64,000 nt of DNA from the NCBI RefSeq assembly GCF_050750585.1, contig NZ_JBOJLM010000002.1, forward strand, positions 301,228-365,227. Direction: 5' to 3'. Within the stretch, counting starts at the first letter, position 1, and each line of letters starts with the position of its first letter. A program made the translations under genes and the position numbers. The stretch is from Salinimicrobium sp050750585 (GTDB lineage Bacteria; Bacteroidota; Bacteroidia; Flavobacteriales; Flavobacteriaceae). Shown here piece after piece: positions 1 to 9,072 of the stretch. Under the pieces are notes generated by a model. That model was not told the origin of the DNA and made no database searches. It saw nothing but the letters and a program-made list of their open reading frames with translations.

Positions 1-640
1 CGTTTTTCTCATACCAATCAGTCTCATCTCCGGCTTTTGAAACTAATCCATTCTTCTTAAGATATCTGTAAACTACATCAAACAAATCTTCATTTACAGT
101 AGAGGATACGGATAATGTACAGGCAGCTATAATTCGGTTTATCAAAAGGTGATTCATTTTTACATTTTCACCCTTTTCTTTTTGCTCTTTCCAAACTGAA
201 ATTAATTGATGAAAGGTATCGTAATTGGGAATTTTAATAGCCTCTTCAATTGCCAACACGAAATTTGGATCATTAAGAAATAAGCCTTCTTCATTCGAAA
301 AGTTTTGTTTACTAACAATTGACTGACCATTTGACGAAATTCCATTACTGTCTTCAGTAATTAATTTTCTCATAAATTTTTCAAATGCCTGCCCATCATT
401 TTCCCAAGAAGTATTTCTAAATATTTCTTGATGATGACCTTTATCTGTAAATGATTTCCCTCGATTTAAATTTTCGCGAACTATTTCAATTTGAGACGTA
501 AGCCATTTGTAAGCAGAATGCCAGTCATACCTTTCGTGCTTCCTATTTGTTATTATATAGGTGTACAAATTATCTAAACGACTTGGTGAAGTCTGGTTTT
601 TTTTGTCCTCCATAGGATTGGCAATTGTTTCTGTCATCAT
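1..640 (-). CDS. McrB-like protein, N-terminal part (gene runs off the left edge)
   Basis: The frame is open from ATG codons at 640 and 637 to the window edge, giving about 213 residues. The start is 4 bases after the stop of the upstream gene on the same strand, so it is the next gene of the restriction operon. The visible part is helical and soluble. A segment near residues 160-200 (LLINRIIAACT, then VSSTVNEDLFD) resembles what I recall of the N-terminal regions of McrB-type AAA+ proteins in Bacteroidota. The AAA+ motor with its Walker motifs would lie beyond the edge and cannot be seen, so the family call is tentative. If correct, a McrC partner and hsdR are expected further left. Confidence 0.5.
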   Translation of the reverse strand, partial: MMTETIANPMEDKKNQTSPSRLDNLYTYIITNRKHERYDWHSAYKWLTSQIEIVRENLNRGKSFTDKGHHQEIFRNTSWENDGQAFEKFMRKLITEDSNGISSNGQSIVSKQNFSNEEGLFLNDPNFVLAIEEAIKIPNYDTFHQLISVWKEQKEKGENVKMNHLLINRIIAACTLSVSSTVNEDLFDVVYRYLKKNGLVSKAGDETDWYEKN

Positions 641-644
641 ATTT

Positions 645-1394
645 TTAGTTGGTTATTTTGATCCTGGTTAATGTTGCTTTTAAAACTTCCAAATCCCTCT
701 CCCTATCTCTAACAATCCTCTTCCTGCCATCATACTCAAATTGGGTATAGTCTATCTCGATTAAGCGAATGTCATTTTTTGGAAGCAGTTCTCTTCTTCG
801 CTGGTCGTAAATTTTTCTTTGTTCGCCGCGGTGGACTCCGCTAACGGTTATCTTATGTGGTTTGTCAAAATGAGAAACGGCTTCGGAGTGCTGGCGCTCC
901 CGGTATTCTACTGCTAACTTTAGTTCTTCGTAGAAGGCATCTACCGGCAATCTCCTGCCGGAATCTCCTTTTAAAAAGTCAAATTTGTGCTGACGGGAAG
1001 CTTTTTGCCCCAGGATCTCATCACAGAGATCAAGCACATAAGCTTCATCACTATTTTGCCTTGCCGTTTTAAGAGAATTACTTTGGGTAGGTTTTGCCAG
1101 TTTATTAATCGACTGGCCGCCAAAGCTCTTTGAAGACCGCACAAAAAACCAATTGGTATTGGCCGCACCTCTTTCTGCAAAGGCAAAGGGAATGACCTTT
1201 AGTTGGTTATTCTTATCAAGATCTCGTAACACTTTTCTAATGGGCAAACCATTGCGGTGGTCTTTGGGGAAGATACCGTGCTTTACAAATTCAGGCATTA
1301 GATCTTTAGCAGGAATTTTCGTCTCTCTTGGATGCTTTCTAAAATACTGCTGCAGCACGAGATTTACTGCCGAAATTTTTTGTTCTAAATCCAT
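645..1394 (-). CDS. Putative PD-(D/E)XK-type nuclease in the type I restriction operon
   Basis: A 249-residue soluble protein. The N-terminal half (1-75) looks like a DNA-binding or wedge domain. The C-terminal half contains LPVDAFYEELKLAVEYRERQ (about residues 148-168), in which an acidic residue followed by E-Y-x-E-x-Q on a strand fits a PD-(D/E)XK core with a variant lysine, and then GEQRKIYDQRRRELLPK, a basic helix as in Vsr/T7-endonuclease-like folds. The ATG (1392-1394) overlaps the stop of the preceding gene by one base, and the next gene starts 4 bases after this stop, so it is translationally coupled within the operon. The role is inferred; it could be an accessory restriction nuclease or a repair-type enzyme. 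Confidence 0.5.
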   Translation of the reverse strand: MDLEQKISAVNLVLQQYFRKHPRETKIPAKDLMPEFVKHGIFPKDHRNGLPIRKVLRDLDKNNQLKVIPFAFAERGAANTNWFFVRSSKSFGGQSINKLAKPTQSNSLKTARQNSDEAYVLDLCDEILGQKASRQHKFDFLKGDSGRRLPVDAFYEELKLAVEYRERQHSEAVSHFDKPHKITVSGVHRGEQRKIYDQRRRELLPKNDIRLIEIDYTQFEYDGRKRIVRDRERDLEVLKATLTRIKITN

Positions 1395-1867
1395 TATTTT
1401 ACTTCAAATAGTCTGTCATTAGAATCCATGTAAAAAGCTGTACGGCCGTATTGTTCTATCTCATTATTCCAAGCTTCCTGTATTATTGGATTATTGTCAT
1501 ACCAACTATCCATTCCTTTTTTCCAACTGGTCCAAATTAGTTCATCTATTCGCCCTTTTTTATGCCAGTAATATTCTTCTGCACACAAATTGAAATAGTC
1601 GCTAAGACTATAGTATAGGTCATTTCCTGTCTCACAATTTTTTAGTTCTTCAAGAGTGTCGTATTTAACAAGCTCCTCCAGTGACTCATTCAAACGGTCA
1701 TAACGTTCATTGAATTCAGTAAAGAGTTCCTTTTGAAGTTTATCATTAGCAAGATTGATCTGGGTTTTATTATATTTTCTTGTTGAAAGCCAAACCAAAA
1801 TTCCTAATGCAACAGGAGCAATAATTTTAGAAACATCTATCCATAAACTTAAATTTTGATACCACAT
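1394..1867 (-). CDS. Small membrane-anchored protein in the restriction operon
   Basis: A 157-residue protein with one N-terminal transmembrane helix (about residues 10-28, IIAPVALGILVWLS), a short basic stretch (TRKYNKTQ) and a mainly helical acidic cytoplasmic part rich in tyrosine and tryptophan. It resembles small DUF4760-type membrane proteins that accompany defence genes, but I do not recognise it with certainty. It starts 2 bases after hsdS ends and its stop overlaps the following ATG by one base, so it is a true operon member. A membrane protein between hsdS and a nuclease is unusual for a plain type I system. Confidence 0.6.
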   Translation of the reverse strand: MWYQNLSLWIDVSKIIAPVALGILVWLSTRKYNKTQINLANDKLQKELFTEFNERYDRLNESLEELVKYDTLEELKNCETGNDLYYSLSDYFNLCAEEYYWHKKGRIDELIWTSWKKGMDSWYDNNPIIQEAWNNEIEQYGRTAFYMDSNDRLFEVK

Positions 1868-1869
1868 AA

Positions 1870-3078
1870 TTACAGCAACCTCGTTTTCCCGGTTAATAAT
1901 TCCTGCATCATCCCCTGCTTAAGCTGCTCATATTTTGCCTTTTTTGACTCCAAAGCTTCTATTTCTTTATCCATATCCGATAAAATAGATGTTATTGATA
2001 ATTGTTCTTCTAGTTTAGGTATTTCCAAATCAAATTCCTTAAGAAACTTAAAATGACGATTGTATCCCGTATTAGGAATTTCTTTCATCAAAAGGAGATA
2101 ATAGAGAAACTTAGTTAAGGCCATTTCTTTTGCTAACAATAATTGCGTTCCATCAGCGCCCACGACAAAATCAAATTCAACAAACTTGATCTCTCTGGTA
2201 TGATCACCAAAAACAATTATTCCATTTTTTGGAACAGTAAAAACTTTCTCACTAATCTCAGTATAACCTACTACATATTTTTGTCCTTGATCAACAACTG
2301 GATATTTTCCAGTGGAGTTATATTCTGCAGAAGAAATCTGGTGTTCCTTTGAAGATACTTTTTGAAATAGAAAGTCAAATTTATATTTCTCCCAATCCCC
2401 ACTAAACCCCGGTAAGCGTTTTCCTCCTTTATGCGGCGGAGTCAACAACTGCTGCATCGCGCCTTGTTTGATGGCTTTCTTTTTGGCAATAAGTTTTTTC
2501 AGTCCGGCGATCAAAGCATCGGTATCGCTTAAGGTGGAGGCAATAGCTTTTTGTTCTTCAATGGTTGGAGGTACTCCAATCTTCATTTTATCAACTATTG
2601 TTATATAGATATGTTTAATAGTTGAGCCACCAGCATTTTCGATCATTGTACGCTGATAGTGAGAACTTTCTAATAAAATTTTCAGGAATGTTGGATCAAC
2701 TTTTCCATTCGGACGAATAACTGCTACTGACTGATTTATGCAAATTTTGACTTCATCTACAACTGCCAATCTCCCCAATGTTCCATCCTTTGTTAAAAGA
2801 ATATCATTAACTTTTGGCCTGCTCTTATCGGAGATGAAATTATTATAGGCTTCGTCTGAGGTATTTCTTGCAGTTTCGTAATTTATTTTACCATTCTTTA
2901 TATCATTTGCGGTAATCATAAAGACTCCATCAGAGACAGTAGGCATTGGATTGGTAAATCCATAAGAGATATATGAAAAATAGTGGCTTAGCTGATTAAC
3001 CTCCCAATCCGTAGGTAGTAAACCTACTTCTGTTTCTTTAAGTTGAGACTTCGCAATGTTGTTATCGATTAACTCCAT
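1870..3078 (-). CDS. hsdS: Type I restriction-modification specificity subunit
   Basis: HsdS selects the DNA target for the HsdM2S methyltransferase and the HsdR2M2S nuclease. The 402 residues show the standard two-repeat layout: target recognition domain 1 (about 15-170), a conserved coiled-coil spacer with EEQKAIASTLSDTDALIAGL and IKQGAMQQLLT (about 175-215), domain 2 (about 225-355) and a second spacer ending EQLKQGMMQELLTGKTRLL. Each domain recognises one half of a bipartite site. It overlaps hsdM by 10 bases. The domains are the variable part and no recognition sequence can be predicted from them. Confidence 0.93.
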   Translation of the reverse strand: MELIDNNIAKSQLKETEVGLLPTDWEVNQLSHYFSYISYGFTNPMPTVSDGVFMITANDIKNGKINYETARNTSDEAYNNFISDKSRPKVNDILLTKDGTLGRLAVVDEVKICINQSVAVIRPNGKVDPTFLKILLESSHYQRTMIENAGGSTIKHIYITIVDKMKIGVPPTIEEQKAIASTLSDTDALIAGLKKLIAKKKAIKQGAMQQLLTPPHKGGKRLPGFSGDWEKYKFDFLFQKVSSKEHQISSAEYNSTGKYPVVDQGQKYVVGYTEISEKVFTVPKNGIIVFGDHTREIKFVEFDFVVGADGTQLLLAKEMALTKFLYYLLLMKEIPNTGYNRHFKFLKEFDLEIPKLEEQLSITSILSDMDKEIEALESKKAKYEQLKQGMMQELLTGKTRLL

Positions 3079-5786
3079 ACCAATCCCATTTTTTCAAGAT
3101 GAGCTGAAACTTTGGTCTCAAATTCCTCCACTTCCGTATCCAGTTCTTCTAAGGTCTGAACATAGCGTTCTGCCAGTTCTTTGATCCTGCCAGTGAGGCT
3201 TTGGGAGATAGCATCAATTTCAGTTTGAATGGTAAACTGTAAAGTTGCCAGCCACTTTTTATTCAGCACCAGGTCCTGTACTTCGGCCTCGCTGAATTTG
3301 GGATATTGTTTTAAAGCCAGCTCATCCAGTTGCTGCTCTTGTTCTTTTACTTCTTTTTTCAGGGCTTTAATGGCTTCGTCATTGGCAAGCCAGGTCTGGA
3401 TGATTTTCACCTCGGGAATATATTCCTGTTTTGAGCCGTTTTTGATCCATTCATCTACCAGAACTTTAATGATCAAAGCTTCCTTCTTCTGCTTTTTCAC
3501 GGCAGCCGCCAGCGCTTTAAAGTTTTCTTCCCATTCGGTAAGCAGATTGTGTTCATTTCCGTAGCCATTCAACTGCTTCAGCCTTTTAGCCACTGCGGTT
3601 TTGGTAATGGCGCCTTTGGCATTTTTCAGAGCTTCAAATTCGGCTTTCTGCTCAAGGGAATTTTTCTTTTCAGATAATTCTTCGATCGCTTTTTCAGCCT
3701 CCTTCAGCAGTTTGTATTTATCGGGGAAATGAGCTTCCGCAGCCAGGCAATGGTATTCAAAAAGGGCATTTTCAGCATCCTTTTTTGAGCTCACCTCATT
3801 CAGCGCCCCTTCCTCGCCGGAATGATCTTCGGTAAGCGCATTTTGTTCGGCTTCCATAGATTCCAGTTGCGCCTCCAGCTCCTGTAGTTTGGCCTTTTCT
3901 TCAGCTAAATAATTAGCTACGATGTACTTTTTAGGAAGCAGGTCACAGGTCCAGCCCTTATCTACTTCCTTGCCCTTTTTATTCTTTTCCAGGATGCGCT
4001 TCACCCGTGCCTGCCAGCCATCTTCAATAATGATATACACATCATCCTTCATCGTTTCCTTCCAGTAATCCATCAAATGCTGGTAAATATCATAAGGATC
4101 TACCAGGGGCTTGTCATAATAGGCTGAAAGCAGTTTTTCTGAAATATGATGGATCAGTTCCTTTGGCGCGGTTTCCTTATTAATGGAAGTGAGTTCAGGA
4201 TACACCTTATTTTTCCATTCGGTAAATACCCGGTCTATTTTTTCTGAATAGTCGGTAAATTCTGAATGTTCAAAAATGCGGTTTTTTACTTCGGAAGCTT
4301 TTGGCTTCAGTTTGCTGTAGTTTTCCCGAAGCGGCTCAAAAAGTTCCTGCTGAAGCGTGGGATACACCTCCCAATACTTCTGAAGATTGGCGATATCCCG
4401 GTTTGGGATCCCGCCATTCAAGTGCGCATTGAGATCCTGAATATCCTCTTCTTCCTGGGTATCTATATACCGCGGAATGTTCAGGTTGTATTCATTGGTT
4501 TCAATCTCATCGAAAGGCACCATCCTGGAGAATTTATCCAGTGGTTTCTGATAATTAAAATAATCGACGATCTTATGAAGATCCTGCTCCCTGAGACGGT
4601 TCTTATTTCCGTCTTTGATAAAACCTTTACTGGCATCAATCATAAAGACACCTTTTCGTTCCTGTACATTTTCCTTATCAATGACGATAATACATGCTGG
4701 GATTCCGGTACCGTAGAAAAGGTTAGCGGGTAAGCCAATAATGCCTTTGATGATCTTTCTTTCAATAAGGTTTTGCCTGATCTCTGCTTCGGCATTTCCA
4801 CGGAATAAAACCCCGTGCGGGAGAATTACCGCAGCTTTTCCGGTGCTTTTAAGGGAAGCGATGATATGAAGTAAAAAGGCATAATCTCCGTTCTTATCCG
4901 GCGGAATGCCATAACCTTCGAACCTTCTAAACTCATCATCTGAAGGAGTGATTCCGTTACTCCAGTTTTTGATAGAGAACGGCGGATTTGCAACCACGAA
5001 ATCAAAACGCTTTAAAGAGCCATCTTTCTCCTTGAACTGAGGATCTGAAATGGTATTCTTTCCTTTAATAGAAGCTTCCGGATTCCCGTGCAGCCACATA
5101 TTCATAATTGCCAAACCTTTGGTGGCGATATCTTTTTCCTGTCCGTAAACCGTAAGTCCGTTTGGCGCCTCATCAACCACTTTCAATAGCAGCGATCCCG
5201 AACCGCAGGTCGGGTCATATACCGTATAAGAAGGAGTTTTAGCCTTATCAACATCAATGATCTTGGCCAGGATTCGGGAAACTTCAGCCGGAGTATAGAA
5301 TTGCCCTTTGCTTTTTCCTGATTCGGTCGCGAAGTGACGCATCAAATACTCATAGGCATCCCCAAGAATATCATCGTCTTCGGCTCGGTTGTTTTTAAAG
5401 TTCAGCGATTCGTTCTGAAAGATCTCGATCAGGTTGGAAAGGCGATCCACCATTTCTTTTCCACTGCCAAGCTTATCCTCATCATTAAAATCGACAAGTT
5501 CCATCGAGCCTTCAAGTCCATTGGCCGCAAAGAGTGGCTTCAGGATTTTTTTGTTGATCTGGTCTCCAATATCCGGTTGCCCCTTTAAAGCGATCATATC
5601 TTCAAAAGTAGCTCCTGCCGGAACCTGGATTAAGCTGTTCGGATTGTGCCCATACTTATCCGAAACATATTTCACGAAAAGTAAAGTAAGTACGTAGTCT
5701 TTATATTGAGAGGCATCCATGCCGCCTCGTAATTCATCACAACTCTTCCACAGAGAGCTGTATAATTCAGATTTTTTTATAGCCAT
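3069..5786 (-). CDS. hsdM: Type I restriction-modification methyltransferase subunit with long C-terminal extension
   Basis: HsdM transfers a methyl group from S-adenosylmethionine to adenine N6. The N-terminal helical domain (ELYSSLWKSCDELRGGMD) is followed by the AdoMet-binding motif VYDPTCGSGSLLL (about residue 190) and the catalytic NPPF motif in VANPPFSIKNW (about 265). At 905 residues the protein is far longer than the usual 480-550. The extra part, from about residue 560, is charged and strongly coiled-coil (repeated E/K/L heptads around 640-780 and 845-900). It starts the visible operon. No hsdR is in the window. Long HsdM variants with such tails exist in Bacteroidota, but the tail's role is not known to me. 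Confidence 0.92.
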   Translation of the reverse strand: MAIKKSELYSSLWKSCDELRGGMDASQYKDYVLTLLFVKYVSDKYGHNPNSLIQVPAGATFEDMIALKGQPDIGDQINKKILKPLFAANGLEGSMELVDFNDEDKLGSGKEMVDRLSNLIEIFQNESLNFKNNRAEDDDILGDAYEYLMRHFATESGKSKGQFYTPAEVSRILAKIIDVDKAKTPSYTVYDPTCGSGSLLLKVVDEAPNGLTVYGQEKDIATKGLAIMNMWLHGNPEASIKGKNTISDPQFKEKDGSLKRFDFVVANPPFSIKNWSNGITPSDDEFRRFEGYGIPPDKNGDYAFLLHIIASLKSTGKAAVILPHGVLFRGNAEAEIRQNLIERKIIKGIIGLPANLFYGTGIPACIIVIDKENVQERKGVFMIDASKGFIKDGNKNRLREQDLHKIVDYFNYQKPLDKFSRMVPFDEIETNEYNLNIPRYIDTQEEEDIQDLNAHLNGGIPNRDIANLQKYWEVYPTLQQELFEPLRENYSKLKPKASEVKNRIFEHSEFTDYSEKIDRVFTEWKNKVYPELTSINKETAPKELIHHISEKLLSAYYDKPLVDPYDIYQHLMDYWKETMKDDVYIIIEDGWQARVKRILEKNKKGKEVDKGWTCDLLPKKYIVANYLAEEKAKLQELEAQLESMEAEQNALTEDHSGEEGALNEVSSKKDAENALFEYHCLAAEAHFPDKYKLLKEAEKAIEELSEKKNSLEQKAEFEALKNAKGAITKTAVAKRLKQLNGYGNEHNLLTEWEENFKALAAAVKKQKKEALIIKVLVDEWIKNGSKQEYIPEVKIIQTWLANDEAIKALKKEVKEQEQQLDELALKQYPKFSEAEVQDLVLNKKWLATLQFTIQTEIDAISQSLTGRIKELAERYVQTLEELDTEVEEFETKVSAHLEKMGLVWS

Positions 5787-5915
5787 TTATAGGGTGTAGT
5801 TTTGAGTCAATCCTTATATCCGCGAAGTAGGGGGTGCGGTAAAGGTTGGTTTGTAAATCTAAATATTTTCTTAAAGAAAAGGAAAGGGATTGAAATAAAA
5901 GATCAAAAAGCAATA

Positions 5916-6638
5916 TTAGCTTTTATTAAAAAACTCATGAATATCAATTATGCTACCTCGGCTGATCTGAACTAAATCACGGGTTTCTTTAAGGTATATT
6001 CCAAGGGATCTTTCATTATAGATTATTTTCATTTCAGATGAATAATCAGTAACCAGGTACATGTCTCCTTCAAGCTTATAAAAGGGTATGTCTTCACCTT
6101 TTCTTGTCTTCACTCCTTTGTTGACGATTTTTCCATCTCTGAGTGTTTCCCGAATGAGGTTCTCATTAGATTTGTCGGAAGCTACTTTGGAATAAGCTAT
6201 CATCATATTCATCCATTCATCAGCATCTATTAGGTGCCATTTCACTTTACTGAAATCAATTCCATATTCGCTTATCCAACCGCGGCTGGTAAATGCAAAA
6301 AGAATTTGTTTTTTACCATTAAGCTCTGGCTTGTTTGCAGGCTCAAATTCCTGAATTTTAAAGGTCATTACTGATGCTGAAGATATGTCTTTGAGCTTCT
6401 TTCCGTCAAAATCCAAGGTTTTTAATGAGAAGTTCTCTAGTTCAGGTTGGTTGGAGAGAATCCATTCTGTAGCGGATAATTCTGCCTGTTCTTTCATTTG
6501 TTCTACCGCTGCTACCCCGGCACCAATGGCTATTAATCCTCCGGCAATTGCTGCAATAGCCTCACCTTCATTCTGTGAATAAATGTTTTTTGGTAAAATT
6601 GATAATACCATTAAAACTACAAGAGTAAATTTTTTCAT
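5916..6638 (-). CDS. Secreted protein of unknown function
   Basis: A 240-residue protein starting at the ATG at 6638; the frame is open further upstream but the signal peptide begins here (MKKFTLVVLMVLSILP, cleavage probably after IYSQ). A Gly/Ala-rich hydrophobic segment follows (IAAIAGGLIAIGAGVAAVEQ, about 27-46), possibly a membrane-inserting helix, and then a soluble mixed alpha/beta domain with several Trp and Tyr residues. It stands alone between the restriction operon and a long non-coding stretch. I do not recognise the family. The glycine-zipper-like segment might allow membrane insertion, but that is speculation. Confidence 0.7.
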   Translation of the reverse strand: MKKFTLVVLMVLSILPKNIYSQNEGEAIAAIAGGLIAIGAGVAAVEQMKEQAELSATEWILSNQPELENFSLKTLDFDGKKLKDISSASVMTFKIQEFEPANKPELNGKKQILFAFTSRGWISEYGIDFSKVKWHLIDADEWMNMMIAYSKVASDKSNENLIRETLRDGKIVNKGVKTRKGEDIPFYKLEGDMYLVTDYSSEMKIIYNERSLGIYLKETRDLVQISRGSIIDIHEFFNKS

Positions 6639-7768
6639 TTTTAAATAAATAAATAAATAATTAATAATAGTGTAATCGTGCTTGTAGGGGTAGCATGTAT
6701 TCTTCTGCAAGATACTCCGTTTAAGAAAAAATTAAGAATTATTTTTCCGGTGTTTTAGTCAAAGAGTTAATCTGTCAAAACTTCTCTTCCGGTTCCTGTA
6801 CAATATCTCTCTCACATAGTATTTGAGGTTGAATGGAAATAAATTCCAATCCTCCGCAACAATGAATTACCGCCAAGCTATAGGTGACGTGAATTGATCT
6901 TGTTTACATTTACGATAAAGAAGTAGTAGAGTTCATGCCCTAGCACTTAACTTTTTTGAAGTTTTCGCATTTCTGATGACTTGAACAAGGGAGAAGGCGA
7001 TAAATGATGGCGTGCAGAGTTTGATTGTAGCCCAGGGAGAAAGTCACAGGGGGTATAAGCAAGAGGATAACACGCTAAAGCGGAGTTATTTAATTAAACC
7101 CCCCAGTAATTAATTGATTTCAAGAGTTTTATGACAATTAATTATACATGCCAACACTTCCAATTTAGTTGCACTGTAATTAAATCCTCTAAACCCCCTG
7201 TTATTGCTGGGATAATTTAATTAGTAATTAATTAGCAGTAGAGAAATGTCACATTGCGCTCACCACATTCCCTTTCATTTCGCAAAAGCTTCATTTCAGG
7301 AAAAGAGGTTCGGCTAGAAGTCTTGGACACGAGCCAAAAAAGATCATGAATTTTTTAAGAGGAGATTGCGTGTTTTCTTTTTTGGCTCAAGTCCGCTGTT
7401 CAGAACCAGGAACTATTTTTCGTTTCAGAAGAATTAATTCGAAATTCAAATTTGCACCTTGTTTCAGACGCTTTACCTTTTGATGTTAAAGGAACAGGAT
7501 TTGCAATTAGCGGCCTGCATAAAGCCGCTCCGCTTTTTATAAGGCCTTTCCTAATTCCAAATCCTGAAATGTAATACCACATCAAAAGGTAATGCATACG
7601 GCTCTGAAAGAAGTAAGTGAAAATGGCAGAATTAGTATTTTCATTTCAGTTGTATAAACACTAACCGTTTGTAAAAGATTGTGTTCTCACCATTTTTTAA
7701 ATGGAACACCATCAAAAGGAAAATGCGCCGGGTAAAAAAAGTAAATGTTTTTTGATTCTGTGGTAAAT
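6639..7768. other. 1.1-kb stretch without a supported gene; AT-rich repeats and a long inverted repeat
   Basis: No convincing gene was found on either strand. The part at 7080-7245 is AT-rich with repeated TAATTAATT-like and CCCCCAGT/CCCCCTGTTA motifs in both orientations. The part at 7250-7620 is less AT-rich and contains a 17-bp inverted repeat (see the separate entry). A short minus-strand open frame at 7400-7597 has no initiation context or family resemblance. The stretch may hold remnants of island genes, an untranslated RNA or a transfer/replication site; the sequence alone does not decide. Confidence 0.5.
7325..7394. repeat. 17-bp imperfect inverted repeat with 36-base spacer
   Basis: The left arm (7325-7341) reads GGACACGAGCCAAAAAA and the right arm (7378-7394) reads TTTTTTGGCTCAAGTCC. 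Fifteen of 17 positions pair, including an unbroken 11-bp GAGCCAAAAAA/TTTTTTGGCTC. It lies in the long gene-free stretch of the island. Possible roles are an RNA hairpin, a protein-binding site, or an oriT- or ori-like site of a mobile element. Confidence 0.6.
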
Positions 7769-8110
7769 CTATAATCCTCTTTCTGCACGAGGTTTATTTT
7801 CCTCTTTTTCATGGAGTAAACTGATAACTTCATCAATAAATTTCATCTCCGAAAACGGGAGCAATTTTATCACAATACCAATGACGTCCGCTATGTTATA
7901 CTCCGGATCAGTGATATAAGTCTCTTCAGAAACATGAAGGCCATCAAGTGCTTTCTTAGAAGTTTTAAGAAGATCGGCAATAAGGTTGATCAGTTCTGAA
8001 TAATTAGAAGCGAGCCCACAGGTCATATTGATTCCTTGATTAGGGTCAATCATTTCTATGTGAGTCCTTTTCAATTTATGGAGCTGTTTTATAAAATTTT
8101 TATTTTTCAT
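7769..8110 (-). CDS. Small helical protein, partner B of the HEPN-like module
   Basis: A 113-residue helical, soluble protein. It has the same layout as the 135-residue product at 9073-9480: a basic N-terminus, a tyrosine-containing helix (NYSELINLIADLLKTSKKAL against HEDYLMRIRALLEVCVFAL), then a helix pattern ending LLPFSEMKFIDEVISLL against LLPSDQMVCIDRIQEII. The two are therefore paralogues. The gene begins 1 base after the upstream HEPN-like gene ends, so the pair is coupled. Function is unknown; the fixed pairing suggests a complex or a toxin-antitoxin relationship with the larger protein. Confidence 0.65.
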   Translation of the reverse strand: MKNKNFIKQLHKLKRTHIEMIDPNQGINMTCGLASNYSELINLIADLLKTSKKALDGLHVSEETYITDPEYNIADVIGIVIKLLPFSEMKFIDEVISLLHEKEENKPRAERGL

Positions 8111-8111
8111 T

Positions 8112-8978
8112 TTAGGTGGTTTTAGAGTTTCCAGAAAAATTATGCAACTGATATAGTTCTTGAAGCTTTTTCGTTCCCTCTAGATTTGCTTTGTCTAGAA
8201 ATCGACGACATAGCGCGTGTGCGTGATAGGTTTCTTCCAGGGAAACATTGCTGTTTGATTTGAAGTTTACATTATACTGTGCATGACATAGGGCATGATA
8301 TTCTTTGTAGGACCGGAAGGAGCTTTTAGGGAATAGCATCTTTGGGCTTTGGCAAAAGTGGCTACAAAGATTTAAAAGGTAGTTCAGGTCATAATAAGGA
8401 GTTTTCCATTCCCAAAAAACATATAACAAAGCGGCACATGCTTGTTGTAGTGCCTGAGACAGCAAGAGCATCTTAGCGTTTTGATCATATGCGGAGTCGG
8501 ATACATCTGCTTTATCTTCAAAATAATAGGCGCGCTTCATTCTGAATTCCCACTCTTGATGAATAATGTCATACATTTTTGGGTGATGGCAATATCCAAA
8601 AACCAATAAGCGATGTGAACAAAAGAAAGTATTTTCAGGAAGTAGGACTCGGCTTAAGAAATTGTCACCGGAATTCAATCTGTACCTGACATCATTTAGG
8701 GTGTAATGGATGGAGTATAACTTTACCCTTTGATCCATTTTTGTAAATACCTCATTCATAAATTCTTTTGTTAGAGCAATGTATTCCTCGCTAATGATCA
8801 GGAGGGTAATTGTATATAGATCTCCTTCTGAACATTCTTTGTCGGAATCAAGAACGTATAAGGAAGAACAGCTTTCCCTTTGAACCCCGATGAGGTAGAT
8901 GGAATGGACAGTAACGATTGACTGTATCACCTTCATTAATCTGGCAGTTACTTTTTTTGGAATGGGATAGTTTTCCAT
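8112..8978 (-). CDS. HEPN-like protein B (degenerate nucleotidyltransferase plus helical domain)
   Basis: A 288-residue protein from the ATG at 8978 (MENYPIPKK); an in-frame start at 9053 would add 25 residues, but the chosen start lines up with its paralogue at 9455-10360. Residues 1-125 look like a mixed alpha/beta, nucleotidyltransferase-like domain without the usual GSxxxGxxxxxSDxD signature. Residues 130-285 are helical in a HEPN-like arrangement (helix with QALQQACAALLYVFWEW, then YYDLNYLLNLC). The Rx4-6H RNase motif of active HEPN toxins is not obvious. Family assignment rests on pattern reading only. Confidence 0.6.
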   Translation of the reverse strand: MENYPIPKKVTARLMKVIQSIVTVHSIYLIGVQRESCSSLYVLDSDKECSEGDLYTITLLIISEEYIALTKEFMNEVFTKMDQRVKLYSIHYTLNDVRYRLNSGDNFLSRVLLPENTFFCSHRLLVFGYCHHPKMYDIIHQEWEFRMKRAYYFEDKADVSDSAYDQNAKMLLLSQALQQACAALLYVFWEWKTPYYDLNYLLNLCSHFCQSPKMLFPKSSFRSYKEYHALCHAQYNVNFKSNSNVSLEETYHAHALCRRFLDKANLEGTKKLQELYQLHNFSGNSKTT

Positions 8979-9072
8979 AATGCGAATTTTAAAAGTTGTT
9001 ATTGTCTTGTTCTTAAGGATTAGGAACATAGCCATGAGCCATTTCAAACTCATTCATTTTTTTAGGTTCCTC

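Noticed and set aside
4266..4733. 155-residue plus-strand open frame opposite hsdM
   Set aside because: Antisense shadow of a well-supported gene; no start context. The same holds for other long antisense frames, such as those at 35465-35875, 36650-37153, 32739-33170 and 41696-42082.
7400..7597. 65-residue minus-strand open frame
   Set aside because: No initiation context, no coupling and no recognisable fold; lies in a gene-free stretch with repeats.
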